DNA of 50,264 nt from Acidobacteriota bacterium. Lineage in GTDB: Bacteria > Acidobacteriota > Terriglobia > Terriglobales > Acidobacteriaceae. The stretch lies in NCBI GenBank assembly GCA_021791875.1, contig JAJYVU010000020.1:1-50264 (forward strand), written 5' to 3'. Positions 31,433-43,286 of this stretch are shown one piece after another (the first letter of the stretch is position 1; each line of letters begins with the position of its first letter). The notes under the pieces were generated by a model. That model made no database searches. It saw only the letters and a list, made by a program, of their open reading frames with translations, and was not told the DNA's origin. The translations under genes were made by a program, and so were the position numbers.

Positions 31433-33382
31433 ATGTCGACGGATACGATTTCGCAGAGCCGGAAGACGCTCCTTGCGAGCGAGCCGCTGCTGCTGTTCGC
31501 GGCGGGGCTGGCGGCGTTGTATTTTGGGCGGGATATTTTCATTCCGCTGGCCATGGCGCTGACGCTGAGCTTTCTGCTGACGCCGGCGGTGATGCGGCTG
31601 GAGCGGATGCACCTGCGACGGGGTCCGTCAGTGATCCTGGTGGTGGTGGCCGCGTTTGGTGTGCTGACGGTCATTGGGTGGGTGGTGAGCGCGCAGATGC
31701 TGAGCGTGGTGAATGAGCTGCCGAATTACCGGGACAACATCGAGAGCAAGATCAACGCGATCCATGTGCCTACAGGGGGGCCGCTGGCGCGGGCGGTGAC
31801 GAGCATCAAGGGATTGAGCGACGACTTGTCGCGGCTGGTGGTGCCTGGGCCGCCGCCTCCGGCGGTCGAGCCTAAGCCGGTGGAGCCGTCGCAGTTCCGT
31901 CACATGACGCGCGAGGGACTGGAGCGGCAGATTCTGAAGATGGAGGCCGAGGCGCAGTCGAAGAATCCCATTACGCCGACGCCGGTGCAGGTGGTGCAGC
32001 CGCATGAGTCGCTGCCGGCATATCTGGGTTCGCTGCTGCTGCCGGTGGTGAAGCCGCTGGGCATATTTGCGATCGTGGTAGTGTTCACGGTCTACATGCT
32101 GTTCAAGCGGGAGGACTTGCGGAATCGCGTGCTGTTGCTGGCCGGGGAAGGCCAGATCAACGTGATGACGCAGGCGCTGAACGACGCGGGACAGAGGATC
32201 AGCACGTATCTGGTCATGAACGTGCTGGTGAACGCGATGTACGGGGCGGTGTTCGGCTTCTGTCTGTACCTGTTGCATGTGCCGAACGCGACGCTCTGGG
32301 GCGTGCTGATCGGCCTGCTGCGGCTGGTGCCTTACTTCGGCATCATGGTGGCGGGCACGGCGACGGTTATTTATACGCTGGCGGTGTTTCCGGGGTGGTG
32401 GCATTCGCTATTTGTGGTGCTGCTGTTTGTGACGATGGAAGCGCTGGTGAGCAATTTTCTGGAGCCGTGGCTGTACGGCACGCACACGGGGGTTTCGCCG
32501 CTGGCGCTGCTGGTGACGGCGCTGATCTGGACGATGTTGTGGGGATGGGCGGGTCTGATCCTGTCGACGCCGCTGACGGTGTGCCTGATCGTGGTGGGAA
32601 GGTATCTTCCACAGTTACGATTCCTGTACATCCTGCTGGGCGAAGAGGCGGAGCTGGCCCCAGAGGCGGCGTTTTACGAGCGGCTGCTGGCGATGGATCA
32701 TGGTTCGGCGCGGAAAATCGCCGAGCGCTACCTGGACGGGCGCACGCTGGTGGAGCTATATGACGCGGTGCTGCTGCCGGCGCTGATCCTGGCCGAGCAG
32801 GACCGGAACAAGGGCAACCTGGACACGGTGCGGAGCACGTATCTCTACCAGAGCATAACGGAGGTGATGGCCGAGCACGGGGACTCCAGGAACGTGTGGC
32901 CGGAGAGCCTGCGAGTGCAGGCGCAGCGCGCGAGCGAGCGCAAGGGATGCCCGATTGTATGCGTAGCGGCGCATGACGAGGCTGATGAACTGGCGGCGAT
33001 GATGGTGGCGCAACTGCTGGAGCGCGCGGGGCGGCATACGATGGTGCTGTCTTCGTCGGCGCTGACGCCGGAAATTCTGGGGCGGCTGGGTCAGGATGGG
33101 GATACGTCTGCGCTGCTGTCTGCACTGCCGCCGTTTGCCTTTGCGCATGCGCGGGGGTTGTGCCAGCAGATTCGGGAGCATTTGCCCAAGAACCGGCTGG
33201 TGGTGGCGCTGTGGGGCACGGATGGCGATCCGGAGGAGATACGGAGCCGGTTTGGCAAGAGCCGGCCGACCGCGATCGCGACGAATCTGCAACAGGTGCT
33301 GACGCAATTGCTGGAATGCCGGGCGCCGCGCACGACGGAGGCGCTGGCGGCGAATGCGGCTGAACCGGCCGCGGCAGGATAA
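31433..33382 (+). CDS. AI-2E/PerM-family permease with extra cytosolic domain
   Basis: A 649-aa protein. Residues 1-410 are a PerM/AI-2E exporter-type permease: helix pairs (LLLFAAGLAALYFGRDIFIP, VILVVVAAFGVLTVIGWVV), the long periplasmic or cytosolic loop of about 130 residues, and the conserved core (YLVMNVLVNAMYGAVFGFCL, LWGVLIGLLRLVPYFG, SNFLEPWLYG, LWGWAGLILSTPL). Usual members end near residue 350-400. Here about 240 more residues follow, with VELYDAVLLPAL and CPIVCVAAHDEADELAAMMV, which resemble the fold of B12-binding modules of photoreceptor/regulator type, but the DxHxxG cobalamin motif is not seen. Substrate unknown. Confidence 0.85.
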   Translation: MSTDTISQSRKTLLASEPLLLFAAGLAALYFGRDIFIPLAMALTLSFLLTPAVMRLERMHLRRGPSVILVVVAAFGVLTVIGWVVSAQMLSVVNELPNYRDNIESKINAIHVPTGGPLARAVTSIKGLSDDLSRLVVPGPPPPAVEPKPVEPSQFRHMTREGLERQILKMEAEAQSKNPITPTPVQVVQPHESLPAYLGSLLLPVVKPLGIFAIVVVFTVYMLFKREDLRNRVLLLAGEGQINVMTQALNDAGQRISTYLVMNVLVNAMYGAVFGFCLYLLHVPNATLWGVLIGLLRLVPYFGIMVAGTATVIYTLAVFPGWWHSLFVVLLFVTMEALVSNFLEPWLYGTHTGVSPLALLVTALIWTMLWGWAGLILSTPLTVCLIVVGRYLPQLRFLYILLGEEAELAPEAAFYERLLAMDHGSARKIAERYLDGRTLVELYDAVLLPALILAEQDRNKGNLDTVRSTYLYQSITEVMAEHGDSRNVWPESLRVQAQRASERKGCPIVCVAAHDEADELAAMMVAQLLERAGRHTMVLSSSALTPEILGRLGQDGDTSALLSALPPFAFAHARGLCQQIREHLPKNRLVVALWGTDGDPEEIRSRFGKSRPTAIATNLQQVLTQLLECRAPRTTEALAANAAEPAAAG

Positions 33383-33400
33383 GATTCGCTTTCTCAAGAA

Positions 33401-33436
33401 AAAATAAGGGCCGCTCGGTGGGAGCGGCCCTGCTGT
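33401..33436. terminator. Bidirectional terminator between the permease gene and rpoD
   Basis: GGGCCGCTC (33408-33416) pairs with GAGCGGCCC (33422-33430). The left side is A-rich (AAAAAATAA), giving a U-tract for the minus-strand rpoD transcript; on the plus strand TGCTGTTTT follows. Confidence 0.8.
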
Positions 33437-33454
33437 TTTAGGGATGATGCCGGG

Positions 33455-35134
<1,680 letters not shown>

Positions 35135-35609
35135 GCGGATTTATCTCCCGCGATGAAAGAGTCGGATCTGGCGTATTGAATTGGACGAAGTGCGATTGAG
35201 GCCATTATGAGGCGATTCCCTGTGCGGACACAGCCGCGGGATGATGGGCGCACTTTTCCCCCAGAGCGTATAGGATATCATGCGTTGACCGAAAGCCGGA
35301 ATGAGGGCGCGACTGGTAATCTGCATGCGCGAAGCCCTCCGCAAGGCGTCCTATTGTGGACAGATCCCTTCTTAATAGATGTGGAAAACGCGTTTTCGGT
35401 GCGTTGCGCGCCGGGCATTTTTACGGGGGATGGGTTTGCGGGGCGGCAGGCGGCGTGGAGGATGCCGGGATGAAGCTGTAATTATCTGATAAATCATCAT
35501 TTGCGGGGCGGTTCGGAGGGTCTTCCCGTGGTTTGAGGAGCAGGCCCGATGGCGGGGAACTTCGGCGGGCGGTTTACGGGTTATTGTAGAAACTAGAGGC
35601 TGGCGCCGG
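35135..35609. promoter_or_regulatory. Divergent intergenic region between rpoD and the lipoprotein gene
   Basis: About 475 bp without a gene I can support; both neighbours are transcribed away from it, so it must contain both promoters. AT-richer segments occur near 35475-35505 (TAATTATCTGATAAATCATC). I cannot fix promoter elements by eye. Confidence 0.35.
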
Positions 35610-36389
35610 GTGCGGGCGCAGCCATGGCGCGAACAAAGATTGAGGCAACCGGGAGTGAAGAGGGCAAGTATCGGACGGATTCTGCGGAAACCGGGTGCTG
35701 GACGTCGGCTGGCCGGCTGGCTGGCGGCGGCAGCCGTGATCTGGCCGTTGTGTGCGTGCCAGACGGTCTCCCAGTCGCAGACGACGTCGCTTTTGCGCGT
35801 CGTGGACGCTTCGTACAACGCTCCGGCGGTAGATGTATACGCCGGGAAGACGGAGATCGCGAGGAATGTCGCGGCGGGGACGATTACGAATTACGCCATT
35901 CTGGCGCCGGGGCCGGTGACGATTACGGTGGATGCGACCGGAACGAAGGAGCCGCTGGCCACCCTGACAACGGATTTGCAGGCGGCGGGGCAGCACTCAG
36001 TGTATCTGGCGGATGCGGGCAGTGGATTTACGGCGAAGCTGCTGCGGGACCAGGCGGAGTCGGCGCCGGTTGGGGAATTTTCCGTGCGGTTTTTGCAGAC
36101 CGCCGAGGCGACCGGAAAGGTGGACGTGTATTACCTGGGAAATGGGCAGTCTCCGTCGGATGCAACGCCGCTGGTCAAAGATCTGGCACCGGGACGGGTG
36201 ACCGGCTACCTGAATGTTCCGGACGGAAGCTACCAACTGGTGGTGACGGAAGCGGGCAGCACGACGCCGGTGTACACGAGCAGCAGCGCGACGTATGCGG
36301 GCGGCGAGGTGCGAACGATCCTGATTCAGAATGAGCCGACGGTGCATCCCGAGCCTGTGCGCGTGGTGGTGGGCGACGATTTGAACTAG
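35610..36389 (+). CDS. DUF4397-like surface lipoprotein
   Basis: The first in-frame start is GTG at 35610 (259 aa); GTG at 35655 or TTG at 35640 would give a more usual signal length. The hydrophobic segment LAGWLAAAAVIWPLCAC ends in a lipobox-like LCAC. The mature protein consists of two beta-rich halves, each with DVY or VDVYYLG and a YAIL/YLNVPDGSYQLVVTEAG pattern, as in DUF4397 (TLLRVVDASYNAPAVDVYAG at the beginning). These domains occur on exported proteins of unknown role. It is not clearly linked to its neighbours. Confidence 0.7.
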   Translation: MRAQPWREQRLRQPGVKRASIGRILRKPGAGRRLAGWLAAAAVIWPLCACQTVSQSQTTSLLRVVDASYNAPAVDVYAGKTEIARNVAAGTITNYAILAPGPVTITVDATGTKEPLATLTTDLQAAGQHSVYLADAGSGFTAKLLRDQAESAPVGEFSVRFLQTAEATGKVDVYYLGNGQSPSDATPLVKDLAPGRVTGYLNVPDGSYQLVVTEAGSTTPVYTSSSATYAGGEVRTILIQNEPTVHPEPVRVVVGDDLN

Positions 36390-36410
36390 GGCCTTTTCAT
36401 GGAAGGCCCT
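36388..36410 (+). terminator. Hairpin at the end of the lipoprotein gene
   Basis: AGGGCCTT (36388-36395) and AAGGCCCT (36403-36410) form an 8-bp stem overlapping the stop codon; only a weak T content follows, so termination efficiency is doubtful. The next 280 bp up to 36691 hold no gene I can support. Confidence 0.45.
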
Positions 36411-36691
36411 CAGACACCCCCAGACACAAAGAGTTCTCTATTGCAGGCAGTTTTACAGGGAAAGCGCGTGGCCTGTCTCATGCGATACCATCCTTGCGTT
36501 GCATGAATCGGTGGAACGGGAGAGCCGAGAACTGATCTCATCCATCGCGCAGCGGCTTCGACGACAAGCATGGGCTCCGCTTCAATGGCGGATCTCATAC
36601 GAGGCCTCACCAGGCGCGGAGGGCTTATCAGACCAGTTCGAGACGCGACGACTCGAAAAACCTAAAAACCGCGGGATGGGAGAACCTTCTG

Positions 36692-37927
36692 ATGAAGCGA
36701 CTGGCAGTATTGCTGCTGAGTTTGACGTTGACGGCGGCGGCGCAGAGCGCGCCAGCACATGTGTACTGGACGGGGAGCTGGGCCTCAGCCCAGATGCAGC
36801 CCGATGGAAGGGATTACGGTTCTTCGACGGAGCTGACGAATGTGACGATGCGGCAGATCGTGCATCTGTCGCTGGGCGGCCCGGAGGTGCGGATCCGGAT
36901 ATCGAATGTTTTTGGGGATGCACCGCTGCGGGTTTCGTCGGTGCATGTGGCGGATGCGGTTTCGGGCAGCTCATCAGAGATCGTGGCTTCGACGGACAGG
37001 GCCGTGACGTTCAACGGGAAGAATTCGGTGATGATTCCGGCGCATGCGGCGTACTTTTCAGACCCGGTGGAGTTCGACGCCAAGCCGCTCTCGGATGTCG
37101 CCATTACGTTTTACGTGGCGAAGCCGGCGATGCCGGCAACGTACCATGGCAATTCGAACCAGACCATCTTTGTGGTGCATGGGGATCAGACGGCTGCGAC
37201 CCAACTGACAGATGCGCGCAAGGTGGGGCACTGGTACTGGCTTTCGGGCGTGGATGTGGCGAGCCGGCATCCGCGCAGCTGCGTGGTGGCGTTTGGCGAC
37301 TCGATCACGGATGGGTGGCAGTCGACAGTGAACGGGAACAATCGCTGGCCGGATGACCTGGCGGCGCGGCTGCAGGCGAATCCGGCGACGCGGAATGTGT
37401 GCGTGCTGAATGAGGGCATCAGCGGGAACCGCGTGGTGATGGACGGCTGGGGCCCGAATGCGATGTCGCGGCTGGACAGGGATGTGTTCGCGCAGGATGG
37501 GGTGAAATCCATGATCGTGCTGGAAGGCATCAACGACATTGGGCACCTGGCGCTGGAGGGTCATGTGACGGTCGCCGACCGGAATGCGCTGAAAGAGCAA
37601 TTGATCGACGCGTATGAGCAGATCATTGCGCAGGCGCACGCACACGGAATCAAGGTCTACGGTGCGACGCTGACGCCCTACGGAGGGTCCAGTTATTGGA
37701 AGAAACCGCAGACCGCGGAGTTTGAGGCGTTGCGGCAGCAATTGAATGCGTGGATTCGCGCGCCGGGGCATTTTGACGGCTATGTGGATTTTGACAAGGC
37801 GACGCGCGATCCGTCTCATCCGAACCGGTACCTGCCGGCCTTTGATTCGGGGGACCATTTGCATCCGAATCCGGCGGGGTACAAGGCAATGGCAGATGCG
37901 ATTCCCCTGCAGTGGTTCGAGCGCTAG
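36692..37927 (+). CDS. Secreted SGNH/GDSL-type hydrolase, copy 1
   Basis: A 411-aa exported esterase-like enzyme with signal peptide MKRLAVLLLSLTLTAAAQS. An N-terminal beta-rich domain (YWTGSWASAQ, MRQIVHLSLGGPEVRIRISN) precedes the SGNH domain with block I VAFGDSITDGW (Ser), block II EGISGNRV (Gly), block III EGINDIGHL (Asn) and block V GDHLHPNPAGY (Asp, His). This architecture is that of multi-domain GDSL lipases/esterases acting on acylated sugars or lipids; the substrate cannot be inferred. A paralogue lies 108 bp downstream in the same direction. Confidence 0.92.
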   Translation: MKRLAVLLLSLTLTAAAQSAPAHVYWTGSWASAQMQPDGRDYGSSTELTNVTMRQIVHLSLGGPEVRIRISNVFGDAPLRVSSVHVADAVSGSSSEIVASTDRAVTFNGKNSVMIPAHAAYFSDPVEFDAKPLSDVAITFYVAKPAMPATYHGNSNQTIFVVHGDQTAATQLTDARKVGHWYWLSGVDVASRHPRSCVVAFGDSITDGWQSTVNGNNRWPDDLAARLQANPATRNVCVLNEGISGNRVVMDGWGPNAMSRLDRDVFAQDGVKSMIVLEGINDIGHLALEGHVTVADRNALKEQLIDAYEQIIAQAHAHGIKVYGATLTPYGGSSYWKKPQTAEFEALRQQLNAWIRAPGHFDGYVDFDKATRDPSHPNRYLPAFDSGDHLHPNPAGYKAMADAIPLQWFER

Positions 37928-38035
37928 GGACTGGCCGTCTGGGCGGACGCGCGCTGAAAGCTTAATCCCTGGGTCTGAATTGGGTTTCTGTGCGCAGGAT
38001 GCGCGGATGAATGCGCAGGGGATATGCTGTTGGGC

Positions 38036-39265
38036 ATGAGAAAATTGATTTACCTGATGGCATTGATGACATTGGGAGCGTCGGCGCAGACGCTTCCGCA
38101 TAACATGCACTGGGTGGGGAGCTGGGCTTCGTCGCAGCAGATTCCCGAGCCGCGGAATACGCTGCCTGCCGCCGATTTGACGGATGCGACGGTGCGGCAG
38201 GTGGTGCATCTTTCGCTGGGAGGCGATGAGGTGCGGGTGCGGCTGTCGAATGAGTGGGGGACGCGGCCGCTGACATTTGCGTCAGTGCACATTGCGCGGG
38301 CGATTGCGCCGGGTTCGTCGCAGATCGACGAAAAGACGGATACGGTGGTGACGTTTGGCGGGAGCCCGGAGGTGACGATTCCGGCGGGCGCGGAATATGT
38401 GTCTGATCCGGTTACATTTCACGCGGCGCCGCTGTCGAGCCTGGCGGTGACGTATTACCTGAAGGAGCCACCGGCGCGGGAGACGAGCCATCCGGGCGCG
38501 CGGACGGATACCTATTACGAGCATGGGGATCATGTTTCCGCGGCGGAAATGCAGGGCGCAGCGCAGGTGAACCACTGGTTTGAGCTGTCGGGCGTAGAGG
38601 TGGCGGCGGCGAAGCGGGCCGCCTGCATTGTGGCGCTTGGGGACTCGATCACGGACGGGCACGCGAGCGGGAGAAACAAGAACCAGCGTTGGACGGATTT
38701 TCTGGCGGAGCGGCTACAGGCGAATAAGAAGACGCGGAACCTGTGCGTGCTGAACGAGGGTACGGGCGGCAACCGGCTGCTGCTGTATGGGCTGGGGCCG
38801 GCGGCGACGGCGCGGGTGTACAGCGATGTGCTGGCGCAGCCGGGCGTGAAGTATCTGATTGTGCTGGAGGGCGTGAACGACCTGGGCACCTTTGGCTTCA
38901 AGAAAAACATGACGCCGGCGCAGAATCATGCGCTGGTGCATAACATGATCCTGGCCTACCAGCAGATCATTTCGGTGGCGCACCAGCATGGCATTGAGGT
39001 GATTGGCGGGACGATCATGCCGTTTCAGGGGTCGCTGTACTACCATCCGGACGCGGCGATCCTGCAGGACTGGAAGGAAGTGGATGCGTGGATCCGGCAG
39101 CCGGGGCACTTCGACAAGGTGATCGATTTCGCGAAGGTGATGGAGGATCCGGCGGATCCGGAGAGGCTGAATCCGAAGTACGACTCGGGCGGGCATCTGC
39201 ATCCGGGACCGGCGGGGTACAAGCGGATGGCGGATGCGATTCCGCTGGGGTGGTTTTCCCGCTAA
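38036..39265 (+). CDS. Secreted SGNH/GDSL-type hydrolase, copy 2
   Basis: A 409-aa paralogue of the preceding gene, aligned along the full length: HWVGSWASSQ, VRQVVHLSLGGDEVRVRLSN, block I VALGDSITDGH, block II EGTGGNRL, block III EGVNDLGTF and block V GGHLHPGPAGY, so the catalytic Ser, Gly, Asn, Asp and His are conserved. I chose the ATG at 38036 because it begins the signal peptide (MRKLIYLMALMTLGASAQ); an ATG four codons earlier is also in frame. The divergence of the two copies is considerable, so the duplication is not recent. A strong terminator follows. Confidence 0.92.
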   Translation: MRKLIYLMALMTLGASAQTLPHNMHWVGSWASSQQIPEPRNTLPAADLTDATVRQVVHLSLGGDEVRVRLSNEWGTRPLTFASVHIARAIAPGSSQIDEKTDTVVTFGGSPEVTIPAGAEYVSDPVTFHAAPLSSLAVTYYLKEPPARETSHPGARTDTYYEHGDHVSAAEMQGAAQVNHWFELSGVEVAAAKRAACIVALGDSITDGHASGRNKNQRWTDFLAERLQANKKTRNLCVLNEGTGGNRLLLYGLGPAATARVYSDVLAQPGVKYLIVLEGVNDLGTFGFKKNMTPAQNHALVHNMILAYQQIISVAHQHGIEVIGGTIMPFQGSLYYHPDAAILQDWKEVDAWIRQPGHFDKVIDFAKVMEDPADPERLNPKYDSGGHLHPGPAGYKRMADAIPLGWFSR

Positions 39266-39284
39266 GAGTTGATGTCAGCATATA

Positions 39285-39327
39285 AAAAGCCCTGATCCCG
39301 TCCCAATTCCGGGGGATCAGGGCTTTT
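39285..39327. terminator. Bidirectional terminator between SGNH hydrolase and ahcY
   Basis: AAAAGCCCTGATCCC (39285-39299) pairs with GGGATCAGGGCTTTT (39313-39327), a 15-bp perfect stem ending in A- and T-runs, so it serves both converging genes. Confidence 0.93.
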
Positions 39328-39366
39328 GCTTTTGCCGGGAAGCGGTGATTGGCTGGACGGCCAGTC

Positions 39367-40650
<1,284 letters not shown>

Positions 40651-40849
40651 TCACAATAGCCGCGCAGACACGTAGGGTCTGGCGAGCGGAGTGTTTCTCC
40701 TTCCTTCCTTGTAGACGATACCATCCTGGAAAGCCGGGCCCGTAGTAGAAAGCAGCGAATGGTGCTGTTTCGTGGGATGAATGGAATCGGGCCGGACGTT
40801 GTTTGATGGATGTTGTTTTGGAGCATAAATAAGGGATCGGCAACGGGCT

Positions 40850-41992
40850 CTAAGCCGGGAATTTGGCATGCGGAGCGGCGTTTCTGCTGGATGGCGACAC
40901 TGATTCGAGGGCGAGGAGCTGCTTTTTTCGGTCGAGGCCCCAGCGGTAGCCGGTGAGGGAGCCGTTGGCGCCGATGACGCGATGGCAGGGGACGAGAAGG
41001 GCCGCGGGATTGGAGGCGCAGGCGCGGGCGACGGCGCGGACGGCGGAGGGCTGGCCGATTTCGGCGGCGACCTGCGCGTAGGTGCGGGTCTGGCCGGGGG
41101 GAATGCGGCGGAGAGTTTCCCAGACGCGCATCTGGAAGGCAGTGGCGCGGAGGTCGAGGGGGAGATCGAGCAGAGCGGAGGGGTTTTCGCGGAGGGCGGC
41201 GGTGATGGCGGCGATTTGGGGCGCGAGGCTGGGGTCTTCGACGAGAGTGGCTTGGCGGAAATGGTCGCGGAGGTCGCGGACGAGGGTGTCAGGGTGGTCG
41301 CCGAGGGTGACGGCGCAGAGGCCGCGCCGGGTGCGGGCGACGAGGAGGGTTCCGAGCGGGGACGGACCGGTGCAGTAATGGATGGTCTGGTTGCGGCCGT
41401 TGCGGCGGAAGTCTCCCGGCGGCATGCCGAGGGAGGATGGTGCGGACTCGTAGGCGCGGCTGGAGGCAGAGTATCCGGCGGCATAGAGGGCATCGGTGGC
41501 GTTGCCCTGGCCGGAGTGAAGCTGGTCGCGGAGGGCGGCGGCGCGGGACTGGCGCTGGTATTGTGCGGGGGTGAGGCCGAGGGTGCGGCGGAAGATGCGC
41601 TGGGCGGTGAAGGGGCTGCGGCGGATGAGGCGGCCGAGTTCGGCGAGAGGGACGCGGCGGTCGTGATGGTGATCGAGAAAGGCAGCCATGGTCTGGGCGA
41701 GGCGGGCGTCGGAGGGGAGCTCCTCGGGGCGGCAGCGGCGGCAGGGGCGGAAGCCGGCGGCGCGGGCGTCTGCGGGAGTGGGGAAGAAGCGGACGTTCTC
41801 GCGGGCCGGAGTGCGGCTGGGGCATCCGCAGCGGCAGAAGACGCCGGTGGTGGTGACGGCGTAGACGAAGTCGCGGGCGGAAGCGTCGCGGGCGAGCAGG
41901 GCGGCCCACGCGCGGTCTGGATGGATGGCGGGTTGGATGGGGCGCGAGGGTTGCGCGGACGGATGGGGGACAGCAGTGTGCGCGGCGGGCAT
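40850..41992 (-). CDS. ada: Bifunctional Ada: DNA-repair methyltransferase and transcriptional activator
   Basis: The ATG at 41990-41992 is preceded by AGGAG at good distance; 380 aa. N-terminal Ada zinc domain with FCRCGCPSRTP and CRRCRPEE (two Cys pairs; the first Cys would accept methyl from phosphotriesters), then an AraC-type helix-turn-helix (LAELGRLIRRSPFTAQRIFR, YAAGYSASSRAYESAPSSLG), then the O6-alkylguanine transferase domain with YAQVAAEIGQPSAVRAVA and the acceptor site LVPCHRVIGANGSLTGYRWG. All three functions appear intact, so it should sense alkylation and induce repair genes. The frame runs 189 codons further upstream but that part is antisense sequence. Confidence 0.95.
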   Translation of the reverse strand: MPAAHTAVPHPSAQPSRPIQPAIHPDRAWAALLARDASARDFVYAVTTTGVFCRCGCPSRTPARENVRFFPTPADARAAGFRPCRRCRPEELPSDARLAQTMAAFLDHHHDRRVPLAELGRLIRRSPFTAQRIFRRTLGLTPAQYQRQSRAAALRDQLHSGQGNATDALYAAGYSASSRAYESAPSSLGMPPGDFRRNGRNQTIHYCTGPSPLGTLLVARTRRGLCAVTLGDHPDTLVRDLRDHFRQATLVEDPSLAPQIAAITAALRENPSALLDLPLDLRATAFQMRVWETLRRIPPGQTRTYAQVAAEIGQPSAVRAVARACASNPAALLVPCHRVIGANGSLTGYRWGLDRKKQLLALESVSPSSRNAAPHAKFPA

Positions 41993-42091
41993 GGGTGAAT
42001 CTCCTGAACACTGCCAGAGTACGCGTGTCTGGCTGCGGAGGACTATCCGGAGCTTGCCGTCAAAGTATTTGCGGGCGAACGCACTTTCGAC

Positions 42092-42108
42092 GGTGCTGAC
42101 CGCACGGG
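42092..42108. repeat. Short dispersed repeat GGTGCTGACCGCACGGG, copy 2
   Basis: Identical to 6137-6153. It is followed by CGAACACGAGCG, similar to the continuation of the third copy region near 44690 (CGAACGCGCC). Confidence 0.5.
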
Positions 42109-42188
42109 CGAACACGAGCGTTGCGCGGCTTACATATCTCTTCGAGGTGCGGGGCGCCGGAATTCCACCTGAGAGATGCGGAATGAGG

Positions 42189-43181
42189 CTATTCGCCACC
42201 GCAGATGGAGTTGAGCTTGTCGAGCGGCTCGGGGGGATGGGGCGGCAGGTAGACGGTGCGGTGGCGGGCGAGCAGGACCATGGTGGTGAAGGAGCCTCCG
42301 CCGGGCAGCGCGACGGCGGGGTCGTAGCGGTAAGCGTGGTTGCGCTCGACCCTGGGCACGGTGGAGAAGCGGAAGCCCTGCTGCTGGAGCAGCGTGATGA
42401 GGCGGGGCAGCATGAGGGTGGTGAATTCGGTGCCGTGGAGCAGGAGCACGTTGGGGATTTCGTGGCCGAAGGCGACCTGCTGCTCTTCGCGTTCCAGCTG
42501 GATGTACTCCGCGGCGTTCTGCATGTAGCTGGCTTTGAGCCAGGCGATGGCGGCGGCATTGTGCTGGGCCTTGCAGCGGAGGTAGGGGTCGCCCCAGTCG
42601 TCGTCGTTGAAGTTGAGGGTGACCTCTTCGACGCGGTAGTGGTGGGCGTGGAGCCACCGGCGGACGGCGAGGTGCTTGGCTACGGTGTTGCCTTCTTCCA
42701 GATAGGGATAGCGGAACCAGTGCCAGTTGGATTTGCCGGCGAACTGGCGGAGGTAAGGCTCGTCGCGGGCGATGTTGGCGTCGTAGCTGGCGGCTGTGAC
42801 CTTGTCGAGCTCGGGGTGAGACCAGGTGTGGTTGCCGATGTTCATGCCGGCGGCGCGCCAGACGCGGAGGGCCTGCTGGCAGTCGGGGTCGCCGGGGAGA
42901 TCGACGGCATTGACGTTGCCGTAGACGCCTTTGATGTGCGCGGCGCGAAGCTCGCGAGTGAGCCGGGTGAGGATTTTGACGCGGGTCATGCCGGGACGGA
43001 GTCCGCCGGCGGCGGGGAGATCGTCAAAGGAGAGGGCGACGATGGGGTGGCGCTTGAGCGGGCGGAAATGGGTGAGCGGGTGGGGCTTGGCGGGAGTGTT
43101 TTGCGGTGCGGCAAGCGCGGCGGAAGCGGAGAGCGCGAGGACGGCGGCGCATGCCAGGGTGAAACGGAGGCGGGACTGCAT
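42189..43181 (-). CDS. Secreted polysaccharide deacetylase (NodB homology)
   Basis: A 330-aa exported protein with signal peptide MQSRLRFTLACAAVLALSAS followed by AALA. NodB motifs: VALSFDDLPA (metal/catalytic Asp), GNHTWSHPELD (metal His pair), WFRYPYLEEG (catalytic Arg region) and NVLLLHGTEF near the C-terminus. It belongs to carbohydrate esterase family 4-type enzymes, which remove N- or O-acetyl groups from chitin oligomers, peptidoglycan or exopolysaccharide; which one is unknown. It is on the same strand as ada but separated by about 200 bp that contain a dispersed repeat. Confidence 0.92.
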   Translation of the reverse strand: MQSRLRFTLACAAVLALSASAALAAPQNTPAKPHPLTHFRPLKRHPIVALSFDDLPAAGGLRPGMTRVKILTRLTRELRAAHIKGVYGNVNAVDLPGDPDCQQALRVWRAAGMNIGNHTWSHPELDKVTAASYDANIARDEPYLRQFAGKSNWHWFRYPYLEEGNTVAKHLAVRRWLHAHHYRVEEVTLNFNDDDWGDPYLRCKAQHNAAAIAWLKASYMQNAAEYIQLEREEQQVAFGHEIPNVLLLHGTEFTTLMLPRLITLLQQQGFRFSTVPRVERNHAYRYDPAVALPGGGSFTTMVLLARHRTVYLPPHPPEPLDKLNSICGGE

Positions 43182-43286
43182 GGAGGGATTGTTTCATGGA
43201 AGGTGGGGTGGGGGATGCCTGCTTCGATCCAAGGATGATGATCACGCTTTTGCCGCGACGGTGTAGTCAATGCGAAGCTATACGGC

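Noticed and set aside
31310-31612. 101-residue N-terminal extension of the TM2 protein
   Set aside because: It lies antisense to the permease gene start, is His/Arg/Gln-rich and has no counterpart in the family.
41993-42559. N-terminal extension of Ada by 189 residues
   Set aside because: Pro/Ser-rich mirror sequence overlapping the deacetylase gene; the ATG at 41992 has an AGGAG site and fits the family length.
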